Of a stretch of 37,599 nt of DNA, positions 16,222 through 25,575 are shown piece by piece. How positions within the stretch are numbered: position 1 is the first letter of the stretch; each line of letters starts with the position of its first letter. This DNA is from Alphaproteobacteria bacterium (lineage in GTDB: Bacteria > Pseudomonadota > Alphaproteobacteria > Caulobacterales > Parvularculaceae), in the NCBI GenBank assembly GCA_016125425.1, contig WGLT01000030.1, positions 1-37,599 on the forward strand. Direction: 5' to 3'. Made by a program: the position numbers and the translations under genes. The notes under the pieces are model-generated. The model made no database searches and had not been told where the DNA came from. It saw only the letters and a list, made by a program, of their open reading frames with translations.

Positions 16222-17664
16222 GTGGATCTCCTGACCGCTCTCGGCGCCCCCGAGCCCCCCGCCCGCCCGGGCGAACCGTCAGCTGTAAGGGAAACGGCGC
16301 CCCCCCGCGCGCGCGACGGCGCATTCGGCAAGGAATTCGAAAACGCCGCATCCGCAACAAAGTCCAAAGAGAACCTGTCCGGTCCGAAAGAGACTTCTCG
16401 TCTGCAAACGGAACCGAATGCCGGATCGAAGCCGGATCACGCCAAGGCCGCCGAAAAGCCGGACCAGAAATCGGCGCGCGCGGATGATCCCGCGGACGCG
16501 CCCGCGAACACGCCTTCAAGGCGCATCCGCCTTGAAGCAGCGAGCGAGGCGTTGTCAGCCGCAATCAAGGCGCGCTTCGCCAGCGCCGAGAATCCGCTGG
16601 CGAACAATCAAGACGCCGCGGTCCCGGCGAAGACGAAGGGCGCCGAAAAGAACAAGGCGACGACGCTTAAAGGCGAACAAGGCGCCGCCGGTCCGGATAA
16701 AAATAGTCTCGTCAGCACAAGCCGCATGGCGGGCGCACCGGAATCCGTCGACAAGGAAGCGGCCATCGCGGCTGCCCGTAAGACTATTGAGACCGCATTG
16801 GCGGGAACGGACAAAACGAAATCCCCGCGATTCGATGAAAAGCTGCCCGGCGACACGCCGCCCGCCAAGGATAGCGAAAAGGCGAAAGCCGCGCCCGAAG
16901 CCGGCGCTTCCGTCGCTCCGCCCTCGATCGCTCCGCTGCAAATTCACGCCGGCGCGCAGACCAAGACCGACGCAGCGGAGAAGTCCGGCGTCAGTCCGAC
17001 GCACGCCCTCGGCGCCGCCGACAAGCCTATCGGCGCTCTCACAACGCTTATGAGTTTGAAGCAGGACGGCCCGGCGGATTCGGTAAAAAAGACTCCGATC
17101 CCAGCCGCGCTGCAAGCCGCCGCGCAAGCCGCCAAGCCCGCGGGCGACAATACGCTGCCGCCGGACGTCGCTGCCGCGGTCAACGCGCTCGCTCCCTCCC
17201 AAGCCCAGAATGTTCCGGCGCCGGCGACGCCCCAACATCCGAACGCCGCGCCGGCCGCGCCGGCCGCCGCGCCCGATCCTGCAACGCAAGTGATCGCCGC
17301 CATTCATTCCGGCCATGGCCGCAACGATATCGAAGTCCGGCTCGATCCGCCGGATCTCGGCAGCGTGCGCATCCACTTCAGCCTCGACCGCGCCGACGGC
17401 GTCACCGCGACCGTGACGTCGGACCGCGGCGATACGCTCAACCTCTTGCGCCGGCACGGCGACGATCTTGTGCGCGAACTCCAGCGCGCCGGATTCAGTA
17501 ATGTCCAGCTCGACTTTTCTTCAGGCGGGCGCAACGAATTCGCCTCCCGCCAGCAATCGGCGGCGCAGGGCGCATCCGTCATATTCGGCGGCGCGCAAAC
17601 CGAAGACGCGCCCGTCATCCACTATATCCGACGCAGCGACAGCCGGCTCGATCGCCTGGTCTAG
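16222..17664 (+). CDS. fliK: Flagellar hook-length control protein FliK
   Basis: FliK is the secreted ruler that sets hook length and triggers the FlhB specificity switch. Residues 1 to about 360 are low-complexity Ala/Pro/Lys/Asp sequence, as in the family. The C-terminal Flg_hook domain is clear, with IEVRLDPPDLGSVRIHFSL, RRHGDDLVRELQRAGF and VQLDFSSGG. GTG 16222 is preferred because AAGAAAGG lies eight bases upstream, giving 480 residues. ATG 16183 in the same frame lacks a site. It is followed 15 bases later by flgD. Confidence 0.88.
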   Translation: MDLLTALGAPEPPARPGEPSAVRETAPPRARDGAFGKEFENAASATKSKENLSGPKETSRLQTEPNAGSKPDHAKAAEKPDQKSARADDPADAPANTPSRRIRLEAASEALSAAIKARFASAENPLANNQDAAVPAKTKGAEKNKATTLKGEQGAAGPDKNSLVSTSRMAGAPESVDKEAAIAAARKTIETALAGTDKTKSPRFDEKLPGDTPPAKDSEKAKAAPEAGASVAPPSIAPLQIHAGAQTKTDAAEKSGVSPTHALGAADKPIGALTTLMSLKQDGPADSVKKTPIPAALQAAAQAAKPAGDNTLPPDVAAAVNALAPSQAQNVPAPATPQHPNAAPAAPAAAPDPATQVIAAIHSGHGRNDIEVRLDPPDLGSVRIHFSLDRADGVTATVTSDRGDTLNLLRRHGDDLVRELQRAGFSNVQLDFSSGGRNEFASRQQSAAQGASVIFGGAQTEDAPVIHYIRRSDSRLDRLV

Positions 17665-17679
17665 AAAAGGACGAAAGCC

Positions 17680-18369
17680 ATGATCACCAATGCGACCGCC
17701 CCTAGCGCTGCGACGCAAACGCCTGCCCCGACCGCCGCATCCGATTCCAACACCCCGGAAGCGAAAGCGGCCGCCGCCGCTTCGAATTTCGAAAGCTTCC
17801 TGCAGCTTTTGACGGCGCAGCTGCGCAACCAGGATCCTTTGAGCCCGCTCGACTCGACGCAGTTCGTCCAGCAGCTCGCGAGCTTTTCATCGGTCGAACA
17901 ACAAATCGAAACCAACAAGCTTCTCCGGCAAATCGTCGGAGGCGACACGCAATCGACGCTTGACGGAGCGACGCAGTGGATCGGCAAAGAGGTCGAGGCC
18001 CCGGTCAGCGACGTCCAGTTCGCCGGCCAGCCGATGCGGTTCCGCATCAATCCGAGCGACAAGGGAACGGCGAGCGAAGTCATCGTCAAAGACGCCGGCG
18101 GCAATATCGTCTACAGCGAATCGCTGACGCCCGGTCAGACGGAATTCACCTGGGACGGCTCCCTTCTGAGCGGCGGAACCGCCGCGAATGGCGGATATAC
18201 GATCGACGCGCAATACACGCAGGGCGGCGCTGTGACGGACACCGAGCCGATGACGGCGGTCGCGCATGTCACCGAAGCGCGGCTTGTCAACGGCGCGGTT
18301 AATCTCGTGCTCGACAATGGCGGAACAGTCGATCCGTCGACGGTCACCGCCGTTCGCGCTACAAGCTGA
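17680..18369 (+). CDS. flgD: Hook cap protein FlgD
   Basis: FlgD caps the growing hook. The 229-residue protein has the conserved N-terminal block FLQLLTAQLRNQDPLSPLD followed by TQFVQQLASFSSVEQQ. A beta-rich C-terminal half has the FLG-type segment FTWDGSLLSGGTAANGGYT. AAAGGACG precedes ATG 17680. It forms a fliK-flgD pair. flgE, often next, is missing here. Confidence 0.95.
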   Translation: MITNATAPSAATQTPAPTAASDSNTPEAKAAAAASNFESFLQLLTAQLRNQDPLSPLDSTQFVQQLASFSSVEQQIETNKLLRQIVGGDTQSTLDGATQWIGKEVEAPVSDVQFAGQPMRFRINPSDKGTASEVIVKDAGGNIVYSESLTPGQTEFTWDGSLLSGGTAANGGYTIDAQYTQGGAVTDTEPMTAVAHVTEARLVNGAVNLVLDNGGTVDPSTVTAVRATS

Positions 18370-18412
18370 CGCAAGCCGGCGCCGCACGCGACGCCGATTT
18401 CACGACGGAACG

Positions 18413-18973
18413 CTACACGTCGTGGCGCGTGATGCCGAGGATCAGCACGTCCTTGGCGTTGTCGCTGATGACCTTGCGCGCAGCCGCAAGCAGCGCGGCG
18501 CGAATTCCGTCGAGATTGTCGCCTTCCAGCAATTTGCCGGAAAACGCGCCGTCATCGGACAGTTTCAGAAGCGCGGACAATATGGCGTCCCGCAGTTTCG
18601 GCTCAGCCGCATAGGCCTTGTCGGTTTCCGAGGGCGGAACCTCAATCGTAATATCCATGATGACGAGCGATTTGACGCCGCTTCCGTCGATGACCGGCAC
18701 GATAAATTGCCGACCGAATTTCATGAAGCCCATCGTCGCGGAAATCGTCTCGTCCTTGCCGTTTTCGTCGCCTTTTTTGGATTTTTCTTCTTTCGCCCCC
18801 GACTTTTCAGCGGTTTTGGCGGCCGTCTTCGCGTCCGCCAGCGCGCGCGCCGCGTCTTTCGTATCCGTCGTGGCCTGCGGATTGTGCGATGAGGCCGATT
18901 TCATCATGACGCCGCCGGCGAGTCCGCCGACGAGCGCCAGCGCCCAGATCGCGAAGGGAAGAAATTTCATCAT
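18413..18973 (-). CDS. Second FliL-like flagellar membrane protein
   Basis: The 186-residue protein has one N-terminal membrane segment (about 4-24) and a charged Ala/Lys linker (about 35-75). Its periplasmic domain ends DVLILGITRHDV, closely like the FliL ending. FliL proteins sit at the stator-basal body interface. A more canonical FliL is encoded at 26064. In rhizobial clusters a FliL gene follows flgH exactly as here, so the pair may have split functions. It starts two bases after the flgH stop. The ATG at 18970 is an equal alternative. Confidence 0.75.
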   Translation of the reverse strand: MMKFLPFAIWALALVGGLAGGVMMKSASSHNPQATTDTKDAARALADAKTAAKTAEKSGAKEEKSKKGDENGKDETISATMGFMKFGRQFIVPVIDGSGVKSLVIMDITIEVPPSETDKAYAAEPKLRDAILSALLKLSDDGAFSGKLLEGDNLDGIRAALLAAARKVISDNAKDVLILGITRHDV

Positions 18974-18975
18974 GA

Positions 18976-19728
18976 TCAGAACGGAATCACCGCATCGAGC
19001 GCGGCCTGACCGTAACGCGGACGCTGAATATCGGAAAGCGTGCCGCGTCCGCCATAGACGATGCGGGCGTCCGCAATCTTTTCATAGGTGATCGTGTTAC
19101 GCCGGGAGATGTCCTCGGGCCGGATGACGCCGGCGACCTGCAGATCGCGAAGCTCGCTGTTGACGCGCACTTCCTGGTCTCCCGCAATCACCAACTGTCC
19201 GTTCGGCAGCACTTTGACGACCGTCGCCGCAACCTGCAGAGTGATCTTGTCCTGGCGCTGGATCGTGCCGTCTCCCTTGTTCGTCGATGACGACGTCGCA
19301 TCAATCGCGGGATTGAGATCGGCGCCGCCGGGCAGCACTTTTTTCGCCAAAGTCTCAAGGCCGAAGAAATTCGGAACGGATACGCCCTCCGAAGAGTCGC
19401 GTTTGGCGTCGGTCTTGTTCTTTAATTCGGCTTTGTCGTCGATCTGGATGATCACCGTGACGATATCGCCCAGCGTGCGTGCGCGCCGGTCGCCGAAAAG
19501 CGAGGTGGGATCGTCGCGCCAGAGCGATCCGGACGTGCCTTCTTCAGCCGGCGTTCGCGGCGTTGCGCGCGCGAGCGCCACGCGTTCCGGCGCGATCGCG
19601 GGAACCGGATCAACCGGCTCGCCCGGCGGCGACATGGGCGGCGGGCGGCCGATATGATCGAAATTCGAAACGCAGCCTGACGCCAGAAGTGCGGCGGCGG
19701 CGGCGCCAAGGCCGAGTCTTTTGCGCAT
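18976..19728 (-). CDS. flgH: Flagellar L-ring lipoprotein FlgH
   Basis: FlgH forms the outer-membrane L-ring bushing. The 250-residue precursor has a lipoprotein signal with lipobox LLASGC (about residue 19). The family segments SLWRDDPTSLFGDRRAR, GDIVTVIIQIDDKAEL and NGQLVIAGDQEVRVN are present. ATG 19728 shares its A with the TGA of flgA and has GGAG upstream, so it is chosen over GTG 19731. It lies downstream of flgA, where flgI would usually lie between them. Confidence 0.96.
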   Translation of the reverse strand: MRKRLGLGAAAAALLASGCVSNFDHIGRPPPMSPPGEPVDPVPAIAPERVALARATPRTPAEEGTSGSLWRDDPTSLFGDRRARTLGDIVTVIIQIDDKAELKNKTDAKRDSSEGVSVPNFFGLETLAKKVLPGGADLNPAIDATSSSTNKGDGTIQRQDKITLQVAATVVKVLPNGQLVIAGDQEVRVNSELRDLQVAGVIRPEDISRRNTITYEKIADARIVYGGRGTLSDIQRPRYGQAALDAVIPF

Positions 19729-20153
19729 CACTCGCTCCTCACCGTATTTGTTGCGACGACGATCGCCGAAACGATTCGCTTCGACGCCATGTTCATAACG
19801 CGAATCCGATCGCCCAGACCTCCTTGGTCGAGCGCGCGGCCCTGCGTCGCCATCGCCAAGGCGCCCTTTGAAAACTCCATCCGAACGATCGCGTTGCGAT
19901 CGACCAGCGTCGGCGCGCGCAGATCGGCGGCGTTGATCGGCTGGCCGCGATAAATGCTGTGCGCCGCTTCCCGGCCGATGAATGTCGCAGCCTGCCGCAA
20001 GCCCGACTCGCTGTCAGGCGTTTCGATGTCCGAGGCGAGCAGGGTTTCGCCGGCGCGGATATTGCGAGCGGCGACGATCTCTTCGCCGGCGGCGGGAGAA
20101 TAACCCGCCGCCAGAATAGCCGTGGCGATCAATCCTGAGAATTTCATGTTCAT
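19728..20153 (-). CDS. flgA: Flagellar P-ring assembly chaperone FlgA
   Basis: FlgA is a periplasmic chaperone for P-ring (FlgI) assembly. The 141-residue precursor has a signal peptide (about 1-23). A short SAF-type domain follows, with ARNIRAGETLLASDIE and a C-half containing GDRIRVMNMASKRI. This short form lacks the extra N-terminal domain of enterobacterial FlgA, as usual in alphaproteobacteria. It lies four bases after flgG with AAGGTG before its start, and overlaps flgH by one base. Confidence 0.93.
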   Translation of the reverse strand: MNMKFSGLIATAILAAGYSPAAGEEIVAARNIRAGETLLASDIETPDSESGLRQAATFIGREAAHSIYRGQPINAADLRAPTLVDRNAIVRMEFSKGALAMATQGRALDQGGLGDRIRVMNMASKRIVSAIVVATNTVRSE

Positions 20154-20157
20154 GACG

Positions 20158-20943
20158 TCACCTTATCTGCGTTGTCGCGCCGAGCATCTGATCGGCGGCG
20201 GAAATGACTTTGGAGTTGAGTTCGTAGCCGCGTTGCGCCTCGATGAGGTCTGCGATCTGCTGCACGGCGTCGACATTCGATTGTTCGAGATAACCCTGAC
20301 GCATCGTCCCGCGTCCGTCTGTTCCGGCCTGGCCGATCACGGGCGATCCGGACGCTGCGGTCTCGCGATAAAGGTTGTCGCCAAGGGGCTCGAGACCCTT
20401 CTCGTTCGGAAAATCGACGAGATTTATCGTGCCGATGAGCTGACCCTGCGCTTGCCCGTCGAAATAGGCGTACACCTCTCCCTGCGCGTTGATTGTGATC
20501 GAGCGCGCATCTTGGGGAATCGTGATGTTTGCGGCGAGAGGATAGCCGTCGCTATTGACGATGAGTCCTTCGCCGGAGCGTTTGAAGGCGCCGTCGCGCG
20601 TATAGGCGGACTCGCCGGAAGGCAGGGTCACTTCGAAAAACCCCTTGCCTTCGATCGCAAGATCGAGATCGCCGCCCGTCGCATTGACGGTGCCTTGCGT
20701 CATGTCCATCGAAATCGAGGACGTGCGGACGCCGAGCCCAAGCTGGACTCCCTCTGGCACGACAGCGCCCGTCGCCGACGATTGCGCGCCTGCAGGCTGC
20801 GCGATCTGGTAGTGAAGATCCGCGAATTCGGCCCGCCTTGCATTGTAGGCGGTCGTATTCATGTTCGCGAGATTGTTCGAGATCACCTCGACTCGCGTTT
20901 GCTGGGCGTCCATGCCGGTCGCCGCAATGCTCAGTGCGCGCAT
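20158..20943 (-). CDS. flgG: Flagellar distal rod protein FlgG
   Basis: FlgG is the distal rod subunit. The 261-residue protein has the N-terminal signature VISNNLANMNTTAYNARRAE, the middle segment DLAIEGKGFFEVTLP and the C-terminal helix QQIADLIEAQRGYELNSKVI. AAGGAGG lies just upstream of ATG 20943. It follows flgF by 34 bases. Confidence 0.97.
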   Translation of the reverse strand: MRALSIAATGMDAQQTRVEVISNNLANMNTTAYNARRAEFADLHYQIAQPAGAQSSATGAVVPEGVQLGLGVRTSSISMDMTQGTVNATGGDLDLAIEGKGFFEVTLPSGESAYTRDGAFKRSGEGLIVNSDGYPLAANITIPQDARSITINAQGEVYAYFDGQAQGQLIGTINLVDFPNEKGLEPLGDNLYRETAASGSPVIGQAGTDGRGTMRQGYLEQSNVDAVQQIADLIEAQRGYELNSKVISAADQMLGATTQIR

Positions 20944-20977
20944 TGGAACCTCCTTGTTCCTTGTCTACAGGCGGGCG

Positions 20978-21694
20978 TCACTGCCCCTGCCCCAGTTCGC
21001 GGACTGTCTGTTTGATCCTGTCGTTTTCGTCCGAAAGAAATTTCTGTCCCATTTCGTAAGTGCGCTGGACTTCGATCAGCTTGGCGATTTCGGCGACTGC
21101 GCTGACATTCGAGCCTTCAAGCGCGAATTGCCGGACCTTTGCGTTTTCCAGCGGCTGATAGCCTTTCGAAGCGCGGAATAGATTGTCGCCTTCCCGGACG
21201 AGAAAATTCGGGTCGGCCGTCACGATTCCGAGTTTGCCGACCGGCTGACCGTCCGCCGTGATCGTGCCGTCCGGGGTCGCCGCGATCGACTTCGCCTGCG
21301 ACGGAACGACGATCGGACTGCCGCCTTCGTCAAGAACCTGGCGCCCGTCGGGGTCGACGATTTCGCCGACGCTGTTCAGCGTGAAAGCGCCGGCGCGCGT
21401 CAGCGCGGGCCCCGACGGCGTTTTGACAAGGAAGAAGCCGTCGCCCTGGATGGCGAAATCGAGCGGATTGTTGCTCGGCGTGATCTCGCCTTCGGAGAAA
21501 TCGATGTAATTGCCGGCGGTCGTTGCGATCGAAACGCTGGGATCGGATCCCAGCGCCTTGACATGTTCGGCGAAAAGCGTGCTTTCGCGGCGATAGCCGG
21601 TCGTGCTCACATTCGCGATATTGTTCGCGATCGAATTCAGTTCGCGCAGCAGTCCCGATTGTCGGGAGAGGCTGACATAACCAGCGTTATCCAT
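20978..21694 (-). CDS. flgF: Flagellar rod protein FlgF
   Basis: FlgF is a proximal rod subunit. The 238-residue protein has NSIANNIANVSTTGYRRES near the N-terminus, DFAIQGDGFFLVKTPSG in the middle and the C-terminal AKLIEVQRTYEMGQKFLSDE. The start lies eight bases inside the upstream gene's end, with AAGGAGG within that gene. It heads the flgF-flgG-flgA-flgH run. Confidence 0.95.
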   Translation of the reverse strand: MDNAGYVSLSRQSGLLRELNSIANNIANVSTTGYRRESTLFAEHVKALGSDPSVSIATTAGNYIDFSEGEITPSNNPLDFAIQGDGFFLVKTPSGPALTRAGAFTLNSVGEIVDPDGRQVLDEGGSPIVVPSQAKSIAATPDGTITADGQPVGKLGIVTADPNFLVREGDNLFRASKGYQPLENAKVRQFALEGSNVSAVAEIAKLIEVQRTYEMGQKFLSDENDRIKQTVRELGQGQ

Positions 21695-23936
21695 CGAGCG
21701 TCGCCTCCTTGATCTTGTTGATCTCCTCGACGGCGTTTTTGACCGCCGCCTTGCCGCGATCGATGATGCGGCCTTCGGGCGGCGCCGCGAAAAGCGCCTC
21801 GAGGCTTTCCAGCGCGCCGCTATTCGCTTTTGTCAGCACGGCTTCGGCGGCCGGCGGCATTTTTCTCGCCCCGGTCATGTAAGCGGCGAGCGCGTATTGC
21901 GCGGCCTCTCGTTCGGTCATGACGGCGGGATCGATGAGGCGAAAGCCGCGAACCGCGCTGTCCCAGTCGCCGGCGCGCCAAGCGGCGCGCGCGACGAGTC
22001 TCGCCTTTTCCCGCGGCTCGCTGATTGCGGTCGCGGCGGCGAGCGCCGCAGATTCGCGGTTGAGGCGCAGATTCGCCTCGACAACGATCTTCGCAAATCT
22101 GGGATCGTCAGCATAGGGAGCGGCTGCGGCGAGCGCGGCGTCCGCATCGCCCGAGGCGAGAGCCGCCTCGGCCTTGTCAAGCATGGTGGCCCGGTCGCGG
22201 CCCGCCTGGTTTCCGTTGAGGATTTCAAGCGCGACATTGGGCAGACCGACCGCGCGCGCCGCTTCAGCGGCTTGGCGGATGAAAACAGGATCATCGCCCG
22301 CGGAATCGACAAATTTCCTGTGCGCAAGATAGGCTGACAGCGCAGGCGTCTGCTGCTTTTCGTCGCCTGAAGTGAATGCATCGGCCAGCAAATTGCGCGC
22401 GGCCTCCGCCGGGGATGGTCCGTTTTTCGGCGCGGCCAGCGCCGCGTGCGCAAGCAGCATGACGCTCGATTCAATATCTCCGCGCTTGGCCCAGTCCATC
22501 GCCTCATCGTAAGCCGCCTCGGCGCCGCGCGGGGTTCCCCTGTCGGTCGTCGCGAGCGCGCCGATATCGTCCACAAAGCCCTTGTGAGGCTCTTCGCCGG
22601 CTCGATAACGCTCAGCCAAAGCCAACAGGGCGTCCTTGGCCGCGTCGCTGTCGCGGGCTGCGATGCTCTTCAGAAGTTTCTCGGATTCATCGCTCTTGCC
22701 GTCGTGTTCGAGCAGTTTGGCGGCGACATATTTCAGATCGTCCGAGGGCGAACCGGCGGCTTTGCTGGCGATAACGAAATAACGCTGGGCCGCGTCCCAA
22801 TCCGAAGCGACGATAAGTTTTCTGGCGAATCTTGTCGCAAGATAGGCTTTGAGACGCGCCGGCAGAGCGTCGATAGCGTCGCCCGCGCGCTTGAGCGCCT
22901 CATCCGCCTCCTTTGGATCCATCGCCGCCGCCTGCCAAAGGGCGTGCGCGCCGCGACAACCGACTGCGCCGAGGAGCGGCCCGTTATCCGGCTCTTCGCG
23001 CTCGGCGATCGCGCGCGCCATATCCGCGGCGAGGCTGCCGCCCATATTGTTGCCGGAAAGCAGCGTCAGCGCTTCATCGCCAAAGGCGATCGAAAGATAG
23101 CCGTCCGCAAGCTTCTTGACGATGTCGGACTGTTCCTGCGGCGAAGCGTGCGCGAGCTGGGCCTGCAGTTCAGAGATTGCGACGAGCGGTTTGTCTTTGA
23201 AGGGCTCGCCATTGATCGCGAACGCGCTATCAGGAAGACAGGGTTTGTTCTTCTCGACCGGCGGCGGCGCGGTGTTTTCCTCTGAGGAGGACGCAAAAGG
23301 CGTTTGCGCTGCGGCGATCGCCGCCGTCCCGCCGGCGCCGCTGCGGATCGTCACCAGCCCGTCATCGGCGGCGCGCTGCAGGAGTTTGAGCATGCGCTTG
23401 CGCGCTTCATCGAAAGAAGCGTCTTCGCCTTCATCGGCGGCGTGTTTTGTCTCGTCTCTCTTCGGCGGTTCGACATTGGTCAGCACCTGCGGCGCGCCGG
23501 TCGCCGCGTCAGATCCGGACGCCTCCGTTTGCGATTCTGTCGCGGTCGCAGACGCTGTCTTCGCCGCGCTGGCGTCGGAGATGTCGAGGACGAAACGTCC
23601 GTCCGGCAATTGGCTTGTGGCGAGCGCGCAATCGCAATTCAGCGTCACGCGAATGACCGGACCGGTCGGGCCGTTGATTTCCGCCGCGCCCGCAACGCGG
23701 CTCGGCTTGTGCGCGCCATTGATATCGGACAGGTCAGCCGCCCCCGCATCGCGCTGAAGCGCGATATCGACTTGCCGGCGCCGGGGATCGAGCGACACGC
23801 TCTCCGCGCCCGTCGAGACGACAACGCGCGAGAAGCCGTCATGTTCGCCGCCTGTAACGGCCACGGGCCCCGCAGCGATTGCGGGGCCGGACGCGGCAAG
23901 CGCGACCAATATGACGATGTCCAACCGCTTCGCCAT
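21687..23936 (-). CDS. Large periplasmic helical-repeat protein of the motor cluster, possible MotC counterpart
   Basis: I do not recognise a named family for this 749-residue protein. It has a signal peptide (MAKRLDIVILVALAASGPAIA). A beta-rich N-terminal domain (about 22-125) resembles AMIN-type domains, with a paired Cys in LNCDCAL. A disordered acidic linker (about 130-190) follows, then more than 450 residues of Ala-rich helix pairs that look like TPR-type repeats. ATG 23936 overlaps the motA stop (TGATG). The gene is translationally linked to motA and overlaps flgF. In rhizobia motC, a periplasmic chaperone of MotB, occupies the motA-motB-motC region and depends on MotE. This protein has the right location and a motE gene close by, so a MotC-like role is plausible but unproven. 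Confidence 0.65.
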   Translation of the reverse strand: MAKRLDIVILVALAASGPAIAAGPVAVTGGEHDGFSRVVVSTGAESVSLDPRRRQVDIALQRDAGAADLSDINGAHKPSRVAGAAEINGPTGPVIRVTLNCDCALATSQLPDGRFVLDISDASAAKTASATATESQTEASGSDAATGAPQVLTNVEPPKRDETKHAADEGEDASFDEARKRMLKLLQRAADDGLVTIRSGAGGTAAIAAAQTPFASSSEENTAPPPVEKNKPCLPDSAFAINGEPFKDKPLVAISELQAQLAHASPQEQSDIVKKLADGYLSIAFGDEALTLLSGNNMGGSLAADMARAIAEREEPDNGPLLGAVGCRGAHALWQAAAMDPKEADEALKRAGDAIDALPARLKAYLATRFARKLIVASDWDAAQRYFVIASKAAGSPSDDLKYVAAKLLEHDGKSDESEKLLKSIAARDSDAAKDALLALAERYRAGEEPHKGFVDDIGALATTDRGTPRGAEAAYDEAMDWAKRGDIESSVMLLAHAALAAPKNGPSPAEAARNLLADAFTSGDEKQQTPALSAYLAHRKFVDSAGDDPVFIRQAAEAARAVGLPNVALEILNGNQAGRDRATMLDKAEAALASGDADAALAAAAPYADDPRFAKIVVEANLRLNRESAALAAATAISEPREKARLVARAAWRAGDWDSAVRGFRLIDPAVMTEREAAQYALAAYMTGARKMPPAAEAVLTKANSGALESLEALFAAPPEGRIIDRGKAAVKNAVEEINKIKEATLDG

Positions 23937-24802
23937 CACGCCGCCTTCTGGGATTCGCGCAACGCTTCCTCCATGTCGGAGAAGCTTGGGCGCATTTTCT
24001 TCGGCGCGTTTCGCCGCGCGACTTCCACGCAAATTTGCGGAGTGTGTTTGTGCAGGCTGGCGACAAGCGCTTCACGAATGAGGTTATAGAACGCGTGTTC
24101 TTCGTTCTGGATCGCCTGCACCCGATCCGCGAAGGGGCCGACAAGCCCGTAAGCGAGAAATACGCCGAGGAACGTTCCGACGAGCGCGCTGCCGATCATT
24201 TCCCCGAGAACCTCCGGCGGCTTGTCGATCGACGCCATGGTTTTCACCACGCCGAGCACAGCGGCGACGATCCCCAGCGCCGGCAGGCCGTCCGCCATCT
24301 TCTGCAAGGCGTGCGCGCCGTGCAAATTCGCGTGGTGCATGGCTTCGAGCTGCTTTTCGAGCAGCTCCTCGACCTGGTGGGCGTTGTCGAAATTCATGAT
24401 CATTGACCGGAAGGTGTCGCAGATCATCTCCATCGCGTGATCGTCTTTCATGATCCGCGGATATTTCGCGAAGACGGCCGACTCGTCGGGATTTTCTATG
24501 TGTTGTTCGATCTCAACCGGCGATTCCTTGGCGATGCGCACGAGCGTGAACATCAGGCACAGGAGATCCGTATAGTCCTGGCGCTTCCATTTCGGGCCGG
24601 TAAAGACCTTCACGATGTCGCCGGCCGTATGCTTCACGACGGCGAAATCATTGCCGACGATGAACGACCCCACGGCGGCGCCGCCGATAATGACAAGTTC
24701 ATATGGGAGCGCGTGCAGGATGATGGCGATCTTGCCGCCCTCAACCACATAACCCCCGAACACCATCCCCAGGGTTATGATAATACCGATAATTCCGCCC
24801 AT
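23936..24802 (-). CDS. motA: Flagellar stator protein MotA
   Basis: MotA is the five-fold ring around MotB that couples proton flow to rotor torque. The 288-residue protein begins with the family-typical GGIIGIIITLGMVFGGYVVE. It has four membrane segments and the segment QKMADGLPALGIVAAVLGVV in the third, containing the conserved Pro. ATG 24802 matches the usual MotA N-terminus. GTG 24826 would add eight residues. No motB lies next to it, which is unusual. The A/T-rich 24803-24924 upstream contains TATAAA and probably the promoter. Confidence 0.93.
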   Translation of the reverse strand: MGGIIGIIITLGMVFGGYVVEGGKIAIILHALPYELVIIGGAAVGSFIVGNDFAVVKHTAGDIVKVFTGPKWKRQDYTDLLCLMFTLVRIAKESPVEIEQHIENPDESAVFAKYPRIMKDDHAMEMICDTFRSMIMNFDNAHQVEELLEKQLEAMHHANLHGAHALQKMADGLPALGIVAAVLGVVKTMASIDKPPEVLGEMIGSALVGTFLGVFLAYGLVGPFADRVQAIQNEEHAFYNLIREALVASLHKHTPQICVEVARRNAPKKMRPSFSDMEEALRESQKAA

Positions 24803-24924
24803 GACCCGCCATTGCTTCTGCAACACGCGTTAATCCGCGCACGAAAAATTTATAGGAATGTGAAATTAAGAAGTAATGAAACCGGGCGCGTTTTGAGTGA
24901 TTTTGTCGCGCTTGTTCGCGGCAA

Positions 24925-25575
24925 CTATTTGTTCACGGACGCATTGCGGCCGGCGATGATGACGCTCGCGGCGTACGCCTTTTGCGTCTCCATATTGGAG
25001 AGGATGAGCGCGGCGGCATCGGGCGTCATTTCCGTCAGAAAACCGGCGGCGAATGACGGCTCCATCTGGTTGAAGATTTCGCCCGCCTTTTGCGGTTTCA
25101 TGCTCTCATACATCTTCGCAAGCCGCGCGATATCGTTCTGGGAAGCGGTTTCTGCGAAGGAAAGGCGGCTTTCAAGCTCGGCTTTGACCTTCTTCAGCTC
25201 GGCAGTCTTTTCATCGACGCGCTTTTCGAGAACGTCGAGCACGCGTTCGCGCTGGGCGATCTCCGCCTCGCGCTTGTCGAGTTCGGCGGCGCGTTGGCGG
25301 ATAGCCGCAAGAAGCGGGTCGCGGTCGCCGTTTTCATGGTCCGCGGAAGCCGGCTGATCGGGCTTCGTCGCGGCCGCCCGCGGCGCCGGCTGCGGCGTCG
25401 ACGCCGCCGGGGTTTCTTTGGGCGCGCCGGCGGCCGCCTGCGGCTGGACGGGCGCCGCATTTTGCGCGGGCGCCTTTTCGCTCCCCTTCACCGCGGCGCT
25501 CGCCATCGAGATCGCCCGCCCCGAAAAGGACGCGGCGAAAACGAGCGCGATGATAGTGAGCGGATTGGGTCTCAC
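24925..25575 (-). CDS. motE: MotE-like motility protein
   Basis: The 216-residue protein has a signal-like hydrophobic N-terminus, an Ala/Pro/Gln linker and a coiled coil (about 85-145). It ends in a MgtE-N-like helical domain with KMYESMKPQKAGEIFNQM and LTEMTPDAAALILSNM. This is the layout of rhizobial MotE, a periplasmic folding factor for MotC. The GTG start overlaps the previous stop (GTGA). It lies in a fliL-DUF6468-motE unit ahead of motA. Confidence 0.83.
   Translation of the reverse strand: MRPNPLTIIALVFAASFSGRAISMASAAVKGSEKAPAQNAAPVQPQAAAGAPKETPAASTPQPAPRAAATKPDQPASADHENGDRDPLLAAIRQRAAELDKREAEIAQRERVLDVLEKRVDEKTAELKKVKAELESRLSFAETASQNDIARLAKMYESMKPQKAGEIFNQMEPSFAAGFLTEMTPDAAALILSNMETQKAYAASVIIAGRNASVNK

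Noticed and set aside
16555-17457. 300-codon minus-strand frame opposite fliK
   Set aside because: fliK has its expected C-terminal domain and a good start. The opposite frame is a GC artefact.
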